Source of the DNA: an uncultured candidate division Zixibacteria bacterium
GTDB lineage: Bacteria; Zixibacteria; MSB-5A5; GN15; FEB-12
Length of the DNA stretch: 20,483 nucleotides
Reading direction: 5' to 3'
Assembly: GCA_913009765.1 (NCBI GenBank)
Contig: CAJVYT010000028.1
Coordinates: 1-20,483, forward strand
A model generated the notes under the pieces. The model made no database searches and was not told the origin of the DNA. It saw only the letters and a list, made by a program, of their open reading frames with translations. Positions within the stretch are counted from its first letter, which is position 1, and the number at the start of each line of letters is the position of its first letter. Shown piece by piece: positions 1 to 8,766 of this stretch. The position numbers and the translations under genes were made by a program.

Positions 1-1853
1 AAAAAAGCCATCGATGGTGTCGAAACAAAAAAGAAATTATTAATACCGCCACCGGGAAGATTTTCCGGAATAGAATCGGGCGAGTAGAGAAACTCAAGTT
101 GTTTTTCTACAGATTTCCCAATCGATTCAACCTCATCAATATTATATCCGGGAGGAGGATTGATGCCTCCAGACACAAAACTTTGATTACCGTTTGGCAG
201 ATACTCTGCTTTGGGCATAAGCCAAGCGGTGAGACCAACAGAAATAACAATAATTCCTAATATAACTCCAAGCCTTCTTATGTTGTTTTTGTTTATTGTA
301 TCAACAAAATGTGCAATAAGCTGAGAGAAACGACTTAAAAAATCAGAAGTCCCATTGGTTGTATCTTTCGAGGCTGAAAGAATTCTGGCAGAGAGTGATG
401 GGATTACTGTTACTGAAACTATCAACGAAATTACAATAGCAGAACAAATCGCAATCGCAATATCCTTAAACAGTTGACCGGCACGTTCCTGAACAAACAT
501 GATAGGTAAAAATACTGCCACCGTTGTAACTGTCGATGCCACCAATGCACCCCATACCTCTTTAGTGGCATCCAAGGCAGCCTGAAATTTTTCTTTACCC
601 ATCTGCAAGTGACGATAAATATTTTCAAGCACAACAATAGAACTGTCAACAACCATGCCAACCGCAAATGCCATTCCCGCAAGAGATATGACATTGATAG
701 AACGACCAAATAATTTCATAGCAAAAAATGTTGCAATGATAGAGATAGGAATTGAAATACCAATAATAAGAACAGCAGCTTTTGAACGCAAAAATATAAA
801 GAGAGAAAGTATCGCAAGAAGACCGCCTAAATAAATATTATTAAAAACCAAATCAATCGCAGAATTAATATACACCGTCTGTGAATAGACATTTTCAATA
901 GACATTCCACGTGGTTCCATTATTTCTTTATTTATCAATTTCGTCTCTGCCATGAGATTATCCATTACTTCAATAACGTTTGCCCCAACTTCTTTTTGGG
1001 CGTTAAACGCAATAGCAGTTTTCCCGAAATGGCTTACTAAGGCTTGAGGTTTTTGGTATGCAAGCTTAACGTCAGCAATATCTTTAATTCTTATTGCTAC
1101 ACCATTTTTTACTGTAACAATAGTCTGCTTGACTGATTCGATAGACTCATATCTTGCTACCGTACGTACTACATAGCGGCGTTTCCCTTCTGAAAAATCA
1201 CCTCCGGAAATATCACGGTTTTCTGAACGAAGTGCCTGAATTATTTGACTGACTGTTATCCCTGACGATGCGACTAAAGCAGGGTCAAAGACAACATGTA
1301 ATTCCTCTTCTAAACCTCCAAAAATATTAATTGAAGATATCCCTTTCACACGCTCCATGCGGGGTTTTACATAATCTTCAATAAATGTTTTCTGATAAGG
1401 AAGATATATACTGCTGTCGTCTGATTTTATAACAAACCATGCTATAGCATCATCAAAAGGACCCGATGTTGATATGATAGGTTGTTCTGCATTTTCAGGA
1501 TAGCCGGGAACTTCGTTTAACTTATTTGAAACCCGAATAAACATTTCAGAAATATCTGTACCAGCCGGAAACTCTAATGAAACCGAGCCGGAACTGGTAT
1601 TTGAAGTTGAAGTCATTTTTAAAACGCCTTCAATTGATTTAAGATATTTCTCCTGTTTATCAATAATTTCTTTTTCTATTTCATTTGGTGATGCCCCCGC
1701 CCAGACTGTAGAAACATTTATTACCGGTCGTTGTACTTCGGGAGTTAATTGCACCGGAACTGTCTGTAAAGCTAAAAAACCGGTTATGACTGTTATAAGT
1801 ACAGCAACAATGACGGTTACAGGATACTTTATTGAAGATTGGATGATATTCAA
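1..1853 (-). CDS. RND-family efflux pump, inner-membrane subunit (AcrB/HAE-like), C-terminus missing
   Basis: Proton-driven exporter of the resistance-nodulation-division family, acting with the adaptor encoded just upstream. About 617 residues are present; the gene runs off the window, and full-length members have about 1,000-1,050. Seen in order: TM1 near residues 10-30, a porter domain containing STVWAGASPNEIE and ISSINIFGGLEEE, then the TM2-TM6 bundle. TM4 carries GMVVDSSIVVLENIY, with Asp403 matching the first proton-relay Asp of AcrB and Ser404 replacing the second. I place the start at a TTG (1853-1851): there is no nearby ATG, and AGGAG lies 8 nt upstream, inside the last codons of the adaptor gene, which stops 3 nt before. 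This implies translational coupling. The substrate (drug, lipid or metal) cannot be read from the sequence. Confidence 0.93.
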   Translation of the reverse strand, partial: MNIIQSSIKYPVTVIVAVLITVITGFLALQTVPVQLTPEVQRPVINVSTVWAGASPNEIEKEIIDKQEKYLKSIEGVLKMTSTSNTSSGSVSLEFPAGTDISEMFIRVSNKLNEVPGYPENAEQPIISTSGPFDDAIAWFVIKSDDSSIYLPYQKTFIEDYVKPRMERVKGISSINIFGGLEEELHVVFDPALVASSGITVSQIIQALRSENRDISGGDFSEGKRRYVVRTVARYESIESVKQTIVTVKNGVAIRIKDIADVKLAYQKPQALVSHFGKTAIAFNAQKEVGANVIEVMDNLMAETKLINKEIMEPRGMSIENVYSQTVYINSAIDLVFNNIYLGGLLAILSLFIFLRSKAAVLIIGISIPISIIATFFAMKLFGRSINVISLAGMAFAVGMVVDSSIVVLENIYRHLQMGKEKFQAALDATKEVWGALVASTVTTVAVFLPIMFVQERAGQLFKDIAIAICSAIVISLIVSVTVIPSLSARILSASKDTTNGTSDFLSRFSQLIAHFVDTINKNNIRRLGVILGIIVISVGLTAWLMPKAEYLPNGNQSFVSGGINPPPGYNIDEVESIGKSVEKQLEFLYSPDSIPENLPGGGINNFFFVSTPSMAF

Positions 1854-1856
1854 TTT

Positions 1857-2957
1857 TTATTCTCCTGCTTCATTTTCAGGAGTTTGCTGAGAATCTTCTG
1901 ACGCTTTCTCATGACCGGTCATAACTGCTGCACCGGGGTAGACACGCTCATTACCTCGCACAATAACTTCCATACCAATTTTAAGTGTCGGCGACTGTAC
2001 TGCGTTGAGAGTGCCGTCAGTTGCAAGAATTGTTACAGGAGAAAGCGATGCTTTGCCGTCTTTTATTGTATATACAATCGTATTATTGCCTTGACGGACG
2101 ATTGCATCTTTGGGTACTGCGATTGAATTAAATTCCTTTTTTAATGAAAGAGTAATCTGTACAAGCATTCCACTGGCTAAAATCTCATCATTATTTGTCA
2201 CTTCAATAATAACAGGATAGGTATGAGTTTTTTCAGATGCTGTCGGAGAAATACCTGTTACAATACCGTTTAAAATCTCATCATGCGACGATTGCCGTAC
2301 TAAAACAGTACTGCCGATTTTTAATTGACCAAAATATTTTTCCGGTAAATCAGCAATTATCTTAATCTTTGAAATATTAACCATTTCAAAAACTGCTATC
2401 CCGGGGGTCACCCATGAACCGATATCAACAAACCTTCTACCTGTATAACCGGCATACGGTGCCTTTATCTGAGTATTTTCAAAATCAATTTCAAGTTGAG
2501 ATCTCTCAGCGTCAGCTTTTTGAAATTTAGCCGTTTGAATTGCATCCCATGCAATAGCAGAATCCAACCCTGACTCAGAAATAAGATTATTTTTCCGCAG
2601 TTCAACTGCTCGTTTTTTTTGATCACGTGCTAGTCCTGCTTGTACTTCTGCCTGAAGTGCTTCGGCTTGTTTTGCCTGAAGCAAAAGTAAAATTGGTTGA
2701 GAATCAATTGAGAGAAGTACCTGTCCTTTTGATACTTTCGTTCCTTCCAAAGTTTCTATCGATTGTACCCGTCCTGAAATTTCAGCGACAATATTACTTT
2801 CTATAAGACCTTTTGTCCTGCCGATAAGTTTGATTTGATTATTAAAATTCTTCTGCACTACTTTATCAGTAACTACTATTACCGGTCCTTGTCCAAATAC
2901 CGATGAAACCGAAAATGCAAACAGCACAAATGAAAAATATAGTATACATGTTCTCAA
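1857..2957 (-). CDS. RND efflux periplasmic adaptor (membrane fusion protein, HlyD/AcrA type)
   Basis: Links the inner-membrane pump encoded immediately downstream to an outer-membrane channel. The preferred start is a TTG at 2957-2955, giving 366 residues. It is preceded by GAGAGG at 4-5 nt spacing and gives a normal signal peptide, MRTCILYFSFVLFAFSVSSVFG. An upstream TTG at 3035 stays open in frame (392 residues) but has no ribosome binding site and would add a 26-residue lysine-rich leader. After the signal come a lipoyl/barrel-sandwich half (NIVAEISGRVQSIETLEGTKVSKGQ), a helical hairpin rich in Ala, Gln and Lys, the second lipoyl half (TQIKAPYAGYTGRRFVDIGSWV), a beta-barrel and a membrane-proximal domain. 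No outer-membrane channel gene is in the window. Confidence 0.92.
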   Translation of the reverse strand: MRTCILYFSFVLFAFSVSSVFGQGPVIVVTDKVVQKNFNNQIKLIGRTKGLIESNIVAEISGRVQSIETLEGTKVSKGQVLLSIDSQPILLLLQAKQAEALQAEVQAGLARDQKKRAVELRKNNLISESGLDSAIAWDAIQTAKFQKADAERSQLEIDFENTQIKAPYAGYTGRRFVDIGSWVTPGIAVFEMVNISKIKIIADLPEKYFGQLKIGSTVLVRQSSHDEILNGIVTGISPTASEKTHTYPVIIEVTNNDEILASGMLVQITLSLKKEFNSIAVPKDAIVRQGNNTIVYTIKDGKASLSPVTILATDGTLNAVQSPTLKIGMEVIVRGNERVYPGAAVMTGHEKASEDSQQTPENEAGE

Positions 2958-3077
2958 GATTACCTCTCTATCATATGTTGAATACAAAAAACAAAACTTT
3001 TTAAGCTTAACGTAAATATACTTGGTAAGTTTCAATTAACTTATATAATTATATACATAAACCAATCATTTATTTTT

Positions 3078-4307
3078 TTATGGGCAATTTAAAGGCATGG
3101 GACCGCCTGGAGTACCAAACATATATGCAATTAAATAGACTAAATCTGAAATATTTATGAGTAAATTGCCGTCAACATCTGCCTCTTCAAAACAAGGTGG
3201 TGCCTGCCCTGTGGGAGTTCCAAACATAAAATTTATGAGAAAAACTAAATCAGAAACATTTATTTCATCAGCTGAGTTATTATTTACATTTCCACGGATG
3301 AAATTACAGCAGTTTTCACAGGCGTCACCTCGCCCATCAGAATCAGAATCAACTTGAAGCGGGTTATATATCCCGGGGCAGTTATCAACTGATTCACATA
3401 CCGCATCATTATCTATATCATTAAGAAAATCATTTGGACAGTTGTCACAGTCATCACCAATACCGTCGTTATCTAAATCTGTCTGAGAGAAGTTACTTGT
3501 ATTAATACAATTATCACAGGAATCTCCAATAGAGTCTAAATCAGAATCAATTTGCAGCGGATTAAAAGTCTGAGGACAGTTGTCAATAGAATCAGTAATT
3601 CCATCATTATCCGAATCTAAAGAACAAGCCGAAGACAAAGTCGTCCCTTCTACTTGAAACCACGGATACCCCGGAATATTACTACCCCAAAAGTCATACC
3701 ATTCATGCCATGAGGCAGGGGAGAGATCAAAATAATAATAATTATCACAACTGTCAGGGAAAGACGTTGTATCAAACAAAAGTGACGGGTAGGTTGGTGC
3801 GTGAGCGAAGCTGTCAGCATATTGCACACCAATATAAAACGGTTCATCAATGCAAAAAGTGTCAGGTAAAAATGCAGTGCCGATAGTTGGTATTGTCCAT
3901 GAAGCAGAATCGCATTCGACCGAAAAACGGTACAGCTCAGCATCCGGTGCCGAACATTTATCACCGGAAATTGTTGAAGAGTAAATTACCACATCCATTT
4001 TTACCGGCCAATTATTATTAGTCAATGGAATCAATGTAAATGAGAGAGACTGCACTTGAAAGGGATACCCAGGAGTTGAGCAGTTAGCAGGGTCAAAATA
4101 CGTAACAATTATATCATTCGGAGCTTGTCCGGTTGCATACCCGCTGCCAACATTAATATGTTTTTTTAGAACACAATCTTCTAAGGATTTTGATGCGGAA
4201 TATTTTTCATTGATTATTAAATCTGTATCTGTAAAATTGGTATTTCTCTCTGTTGCTAACAGAGTGGATGCGATAAAAATAAGCAGTAAAAAAAGTCGAT
4301 ATTTCAT
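3078..4307 (-). CDS. Secreted protein with thrombospondin type 3 repeats and C-terminal dockerin-like repeats
   Basis: A 409-residue exported protein of unknown exact role. Residues 1-18 form a signal peptide (MKYRLFLLLIFIASTLLA). Residues about 45-220 form a Cys-containing beta-rich domain that I cannot name. Residues about 229-333 carry thrombospondin type 3 calcium-binding repeats (DSDNDGITDSIDNCP, DLDNDGIGDDCDNCP, DSDSDGRGDACENC). Residues 338-409 hold two dockerin-like or EF-hand-like repeats, each with the pattern D(V/I)DG/N...NxSDLVxLIxxMFGTPxG. Such paired repeats are frequent at the C-terminus of secreted proteins in FCB candidate phyla. GAGG lies about 6 nt before the ATG. The gene follows the symporter by 42 nt on the same strand; shared transcription is possible, but a functional link is not evident. 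Confidence 0.85.
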   Translation of the reverse strand: MKYRLFLLLIFIASTLLATERNTNFTDTDLIINEKYSASKSLEDCVLKKHINVGSGYATGQAPNDIIVTYFDPANCSTPGYPFQVQSLSFTLIPLTNNNWPVKMDVVIYSSTISGDKCSAPDAELYRFSVECDSASWTIPTIGTAFLPDTFCIDEPFYIGVQYADSFAHAPTYPSLLFDTTSFPDSCDNYYYFDLSPASWHEWYDFWGSNIPGYPWFQVEGTTLSSACSLDSDNDGITDSIDNCPQTFNPLQIDSDLDSIGDSCDNCINTSNFSQTDLDNDGIGDDCDNCPNDFLNDIDNDAVCESVDNCPGIYNPLQVDSDSDGRGDACENCCNFIRGNVNNNSADEINVSDLVFLINFMFGTPTGQAPPCFEEADVDGNLLINISDLVYLIAYMFGTPGGPMPLNCP

Positions 4308-4349
4308 AGAGCACCTCAGAATTTATTGGTATCGTTACAAGGCAGTAAT

Positions 4350-5570
4350 TTATTTATTAGAAAATTCTTTTGTTTCAGCAATAATGGCAGCTCCAACAGA
4401 ATCACCCCATACATTCACTGTTGTTCGGCATCTGTCTAAAAACCAGTCAATAGCCCAAATCAATCCGATACCTTCAAGCGGAAGTCCGACTGCACCAAGT
4501 ACAAAGACCATCGTAACAGTACCGGCATGAGGAATACCGGCAGCTCCTATTGATGCGAGAGTTGCGGTGAGAAATATAATGATCTGAGCTGAAAAACTTA
4601 AGTCTATTCCGTAAATCTGTGCTATAAATAATGCTGCGACAGCTTCATAGAGAGCAGTCCCATCCATATTTATAGTAGCACCCAAAGGAAGTACAAACGA
4701 GGCAGCTCTTTTATCTACATTATTTTTTTCTTCAATACATTCCATAGTAACAGGAAGTGTTGCTGACGATGATGCTGTCGTAAAAGCCGTCGTGAGTGCT
4801 TGTCCCATATGTAAAAAATATGGCATCGGCTTCCGTCCGGTAAATATTTTAAGCATTAACGGAAGAATTATGACAGCATGTATGAGCAAGCCCAAAATAA
4901 CTGTCAGCGAATATAGTCCTAATGAAGAAAGTAACTCTCCAAGTGATTCTTTGTTTTCAGCAACAATACCACCTATTAACGCCATAACTCCAAGAGGAGC
5001 AAAATAAATAATCCAGTTTACCAATTTCATGATTGCCGCATTAAGACCTTCAAAAAATTGAATCACCGGTTTTCCTTTTTCACCTATGGTAGTCAAAACC
5101 GCTCCAAACAATAATGAGAATACAATAAGAGGTAGAACTTTTCCTTTGGCGGCAGCATCTATAATATTTGACGGGATTAAACTGATGACAACATCTAAAA
5201 ATGTTTTTCCCTTGCTGCTTGCCACTAAATCGGGAATAAAAGCCCCAAAACTTTCAACACCTACTCCGGGTTTTAAGAGATTTACTAAAATAATACCAAT
5301 CAATACAGAGAATCCGGTTGTGACTAAATAATACAATAATGTTTTCCCTGTCGTTTTACCAAGTCTGGAAACATCACCTAAAGAAGTTACACCAACAATC
5401 ATTGACGCAACTATTAATGGAACAACTATCATTTTAAGAGCATTTAAAAACATTGTACCAATAAACCGAATATCTAAAAATAAATCAGAGGCATATATCC
5501 CCCCGACAACTCCTAAAACAGTGCCAACTAACATTCCCGCTAAAATTAAATTTCCGCTTTTCCCGGTCAT
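4350..5570 (-). CDS. Dicarboxylate/amino acid:cation symporter (glutamate/aspartate transporter, DAACS/SLC1 family)
   Basis: A 406-residue inner-membrane importer coupling uptake of an acidic amino acid or dicarboxylate to Na+ or H+. All family signatures are present: the serine-rich HP1 tip SSSATLP (267-273), NMDGT in TM7 (301-305), HP2 GIPHAGTVTM (345-354) and TM8 DWFLDRCRTTVNVWGD (375-390). Asp379, Arg382 and Asn386 match Asp394, Arg397 and Asn401 of GltPh, the residues that bind the substrate amino group and side-chain carboxylate. Acidic amino acids are therefore the likely substrate. TM8 and HP2 read more like animal EAATs than like DctA. The RBS is weak (AAGAGAA before the ATG). A role alongside the two glutamate dehydrogenases 11 kb away is plausible but not shown by linkage. 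Confidence 0.93.
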   Translation of the reverse strand: MTGKSGNLILAGMLVGTVLGVVGGIYASDLFLDIRFIGTMFLNALKMIVVPLIVASMIVGVTSLGDVSRLGKTTGKTLLYYLVTTGFSVLIGIILVNLLKPGVGVESFGAFIPDLVASSKGKTFLDVVISLIPSNIIDAAAKGKVLPLIVFSLLFGAVLTTIGEKGKPVIQFFEGLNAAIMKLVNWIIYFAPLGVMALIGGIVAENKESLGELLSSLGLYSLTVILGLLIHAVIILPLMLKIFTGRKPMPYFLHMGQALTTAFTTASSSATLPVTMECIEEKNNVDKRAASFVLPLGATINMDGTALYEAVAALFIAQIYGIDLSFSAQIIIFLTATLASIGAAGIPHAGTVTMVFVLGAVGLPLEGIGLIWAIDWFLDRCRTTVNVWGDSVGAAIIAETKEFSNK

Positions 5571-5604
5571 TGATTTCTCTTTTTATGTTTACTGTTTAAA
5601 CTTT

Positions 5605-5633
5605 AACATACTATGTAGACATAATAGACGCAA
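5605..5633 (-). promoter_or_regulatory. Possible promoter of the symporter gene
   Basis: Reading the minus strand, TTGCGT (5633-5628) and TATGTT (5610-5605) are separated by 17 nt and lie about 35 nt before the symporter start codon. Both boxes deviate from the sigma70 consensus, so this is tentative. Confidence 0.3.
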
Positions 5634-5730
5634 CTTAATTGTTTAATTTAAAAGATAACGGCTAATATTAAAAATAATTGCATTTCTTCTTATTAAGCAT
5701 TATCTTTTTATTAAACAATTTCGTTAGTTG
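5631..5730. repeat. Long imperfect inverted repeat in the divergent intergenic region
   Basis: The 219-bp gap between the divergent symporter and FG-GAP genes holds nested complementary arms. CAACT (5631-5635) pairs with AGTTG (5726-5730). AATTGTTTAAT (5637-5647) pairs with ATTAAACAATT (5710-5720). AAAAGATAA (5650-5658) pairs with TTATCTTTT (5700-5708). GCT and AATA (5661-5667) pair with TATT and AGC (5691-5698), leaving a loop of about 23 nt. The arms are interrupted only by small internal loops. The element could act as RNA or as a cruciform/operator on DNA; no terminator U-tract or flanking target duplication is evident. Confidence 0.55.
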
Positions 5731-5789
5731 ATACGTTACCATATAGCAAACGGAGTTGCTCTAAAACTTAAAACCTTAGGGAGGTTTTT

Positions 5790-8630
5790 ATGAAATTTTT
5801 TTTATTTATTCTAATCACAATCGCTTTATGTTATTCATCAGCATTTAGCCAAGATTCAGGAGCAATAGACAGTATTGTTATCGAATGTGACTCATTGATT
5901 GTAGGCAGGTCAATGCCAGTTGCTTTTCGGGTTGTAAATGATAAGCAACTAAATGCTATTTTAACCCGTTTTCATGCAGAATTTTTAGAAGGATCATCTG
6001 CAAGGTTTGATTCTGTCTCTTACGTTAATCGTCTTAATGATCCATCAATTTTTAATTTTCGTGAATGTGGTGAATATCAAGGTTTTAATAATTTTCAAGT
6101 TGGTTTTTATGCTTTTTCAACTTTAAAAAATTTACCTCCTGGAAATGGTGCTATAGTTAATTTTTATTTTACAGGAATTTCTGTTGGGAATTTAGTTATG
6201 GACAGTGTTCACTTAGAACCTTCATACGAATTTGTGTTTTCTACAAAAATACCGGATAAATATGAGGTTTTTGAGCCACAATTTGTAAAAAAAGAAATTC
6301 GGATTGTAGCCGGTTCACCAAATCCAGTTTTAAACATCGAAAAAAATGTTCTGGCAAATACTGCTGGAAGTTTATTATCTACAGATATATCTGTAAGTTC
6401 TCCGATAGGGTATCCTGTAAATATACATCTTAAAGCATTTACAAGATATGACAACTCAGAAACAACTTCTAATTTACCGGCAATAATTGAAAATGAAGGA
6501 TACACTTTTGAATGGACTCCTTCAATTTTAGATATAGGAATTTGGCAGGCAGTCATAGAAGGATGTGACTCTTCCGGCGCTTGCGTAGAAGGAAAAATAA
6601 TTATTCAAGTTGTCGAATCAAGTGAATATCTTATAGAATTTACATCTAATAAAATTCTTGATTTTCATCAACCTCAAAAAATGATATGGGAAGATTTGAA
6701 TAATGACTTGTATCCTGATATTATTACAACCGGTTATAATGCTGAGCGAAATTCAACTTTTGCTGCTTATGATTTTGATTTTAATAACTACACTTTAACC
6801 CCCAGATTTATTTTATCAGGTATTGAATATTTCCGTCCTACTTTTTCTTTAGGTTTTATTGACTCAGATGATATTTTAGATGCAATACATCCGGTTTCAT
6901 TACCTAATTCAGGAGTAAATGTTCTATCAGGTCTAGGAGATTTTGAATTTGATAATGTAAATCAGCATCTAACTTTAACATCTGAATTTTTGACAAGAAG
7001 TGCTGTCTTAAACGATTTTGATGGAGATAAGTTTGTAGATTATGCCTGTGCTGGCGTTAATTCAGTTTTTATATTTACAGGATTAGGTACCGGTTATTTT
7101 GTAGAGAACTATAAAATTGAATTGCCTGAAAAAGTACGTTCATTAAATTCTGCTGATTTTAACAGAGATGGTAAAAATGACCTTGCAATCGGTACAGATG
7201 TCGGCGTATATATCTACCATAACCTCGGTAATGCTGCTTTCCAATTTATAATGTTTTATCCTCAATCGTATGGTACTGTTGATATTGGTATTACGAATAA
7301 AGGTTCAGATTTTAATGGTGATAATTATTATGATTTTGTTATCACAACACCTTCTGTTGGAGGTCAATATAGTGAAATTGTTCTCTATAAAGGAAAAATC
7401 GATGGTACTTTTGATACTAATCCGGTGAGAATCTTGAAAGGACAAGTTTTTGGGAATTGTATTGGTGATTTTAATAATGATAATTATTTAGATATTGCCT
7501 TTGTTAATGGTTCCAACAAATATATTGGTATTTTGTATGGCGACGGAAATGGTAATTTTAAGAACGAACAGAGATTTTTTATATCAAATATTCCTCTATT
7601 TTCAATAAATTGTGTTGATTATGACTTGGATGGAGACTTGGATATCTCGTCTGTAGGGACCGATAATATAAAGGATGGAACTCTCTTTATATTGGAAAAT
7701 CAGAATAACCCCACATCTGTTGCTAGTAAATCTTTTAATGTGGATATTGTAAACAATGCAGATATGCAGATGACATCACCAGAAGGTAAAAAAATCAACG
7801 ATGTCAGCAGTACTTTTACATCAAGTTCTACGTATTTAAAAAATATAGACGATAACAACATAATTGATAAAGTGTATTCATTAAAAACAGTTGAATATGG
7901 AGCTTATCGAATTGAACTCTCACCGAAAATCAATATTCCGACTAATAATTCGTTTACTGCTGATTTTTCGATTGAGAACGAACGGTTCCGTCTTGCCAAA
8001 AATATTCCAATGACTGCTTCCGGATATACTTTTTTAGTCTACCCAACAGGCTCACCTCAAGTGAATCCAACACCGGGACAATTTACAGGGGAAAAACAGC
8101 CTTTGTTTACATGGGGGGTGGACAATAAGGTTAATTTCCAACTTGCTTCTGATATTGATTTTAAACAGCTTATTATTGATTCTGTTGTGGAAGAAAATAG
8201 TTTACAGCTGTTATCTGAACTATCTGTTACCGACACAACGGCATATTTTTGGAGAGTAAAACCAACTACTCAAGAGACTTATGATGGTATCTATGTCTTT
8301 AACTTGGTTCTCAAAGTTTCAACAGATATCGGAGATGACGATGCTTTACCTACTAGTTTTTCACTTTCACAAAATTATCCAAACCCGTTTAACCCGACTA
8401 CTCAACTAAATTTTTCTTTGCCGGAAAAGGCTCATGTAAAGATGGATATTTACAATATAGTTGGACAGAAAATTATAACTCTAACTGACAGAGAATATCC
8501 TGCCGGCGAATATTCTATTGAATGGGATGGTAATACAGCAGATGGCAATAAGGCAGCATCTGGTATTTATCTTATGAGATTTAATACTGATACCTTTTCT
8601 GAATCTATTAAGATGATTATGATGAAATAA
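5790..8630 (+). CDS. Secreted FG-GAP/VCBS repeat protein with type IX-type C-terminal sorting domain
   Basis: A 946-residue surface or secreted protein. The start has a strong GGGAGG six nt upstream. Residues 1-20 are a signal peptide (MKFFLFILITIALCYSSAFS). Residues about 25-172 form a cohesin-like beta domain (VGRSMPVAFRVVND, then PPGNGAIVNFYFTGI). Residues about 176-275 look Ig-like. Residues about 290-640 form an FG-GAP beta-propeller with calcium loops such as DFDGDKFVD, DFNRDGKND, DFNGDNYYD, DFNNDNYLD and DYDLDGDLD. A beta-rich stretch containing YFWRVKP follows. The last ~90 residues match the type A sorting domain (LSQNYPNPFNPTT, DIYNIVGQKI, PAGEYSIEWDG, ASGIYLMRF), which directs cargo through the type IX secretion system in Bacteroidetes. 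A strong terminator follows, so it is probably monocistronic. Its ligand is unknown. Confidence 0.9.
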   Translation: MKFFLFILITIALCYSSAFSQDSGAIDSIVIECDSLIVGRSMPVAFRVVNDKQLNAILTRFHAEFLEGSSARFDSVSYVNRLNDPSIFNFRECGEYQGFNNFQVGFYAFSTLKNLPPGNGAIVNFYFTGISVGNLVMDSVHLEPSYEFVFSTKIPDKYEVFEPQFVKKEIRIVAGSPNPVLNIEKNVLANTAGSLLSTDISVSSPIGYPVNIHLKAFTRYDNSETTSNLPAIIENEGYTFEWTPSILDIGIWQAVIEGCDSSGACVEGKIIIQVVESSEYLIEFTSNKILDFHQPQKMIWEDLNNDLYPDIITTGYNAERNSTFAAYDFDFNNYTLTPRFILSGIEYFRPTFSLGFIDSDDILDAIHPVSLPNSGVNVLSGLGDFEFDNVNQHLTLTSEFLTRSAVLNDFDGDKFVDYACAGVNSVFIFTGLGTGYFVENYKIELPEKVRSLNSADFNRDGKNDLAIGTDVGVYIYHNLGNAAFQFIMFYPQSYGTVDIGITNKGSDFNGDNYYDFVITTPSVGGQYSEIVLYKGKIDGTFDTNPVRILKGQVFGNCIGDFNNDNYLDIAFVNGSNKYIGILYGDGNGNFKNEQRFFISNIPLFSINCVDYDLDGDLDISSVGTDNIKDGTLFILENQNNPTSVASKSFNVDIVNNADMQMTSPEGKKINDVSSTFTSSSTYLKNIDDNNIIDKVYSLKTVEYGAYRIELSPKINIPTNNSFTADFSIENERFRLAKNIPMTASGYTFLVYPTGSPQVNPTPGQFTGEKQPLFTWGVDNKVNFQLASDIDFKQLIIDSVVEENSLQLLSELSVTDTTAYFWRVKPTTQETYDGIYVFNLVLKVSTDIGDDDALPTSFSLSQNYPNPFNPTTQLNFSLPEKAHVKMDIYNIVGQKIITLTDREYPAGEYSIEWDGNTADGNKAASGIYLMRFNTDTFSESIKMIMMK

Positions 8631-8656
8631 TGACATAAAAATGACATAAGTTATAT

Positions 8657-8698
8657 AAAGAGCCTTTCCTAAGATAGATGGAATGGCTCTTTTTTTTA
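8657..8698 (+). terminator. Rho-independent terminator after the FG-GAP gene
   Basis: AGAGCC-T-TTCC pairs with GGAA-T-GGCTCT around a 10-nt loop (one T-T mismatch) and is followed by a run of eight T. It begins about 27 nt after the stop codon. Confidence 0.9.
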
Positions 8699-8706
8699 TT
8701 TGTTAT

Positions 8707-8735
8707 TTGACTAAAATCAAAGTAATACTTACCAT
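8707..8735 (+). promoter_or_regulatory. Possible promoter of the 4Fe-4S membrane protein gene
   Basis: TTGACT at 8707-8712 and TACCAT at 8730-8735 are 17 nt apart, just downstream of a terminator and about 30 nt before the gene. The -10 box matches only four of six consensus positions. Confidence 0.4.
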
Positions 8736-8766
8736 AAATACCGTCTTTAATTAAAAAGGAATGATG

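Noticed and set aside
431..709. 92-residue minus-strand ORF
   Set aside because: It lies out of frame inside the RND pump gene, whose frame shows clear family motifs over the same bases.
3300..3630. Tandem repeat or CRISPR-like periodicity
   Set aside because: The repetition is in aspartate-rich thrombospondin type 3 protein motifs; the DNA units differ in length and sequence and sit inside an open reading frame.
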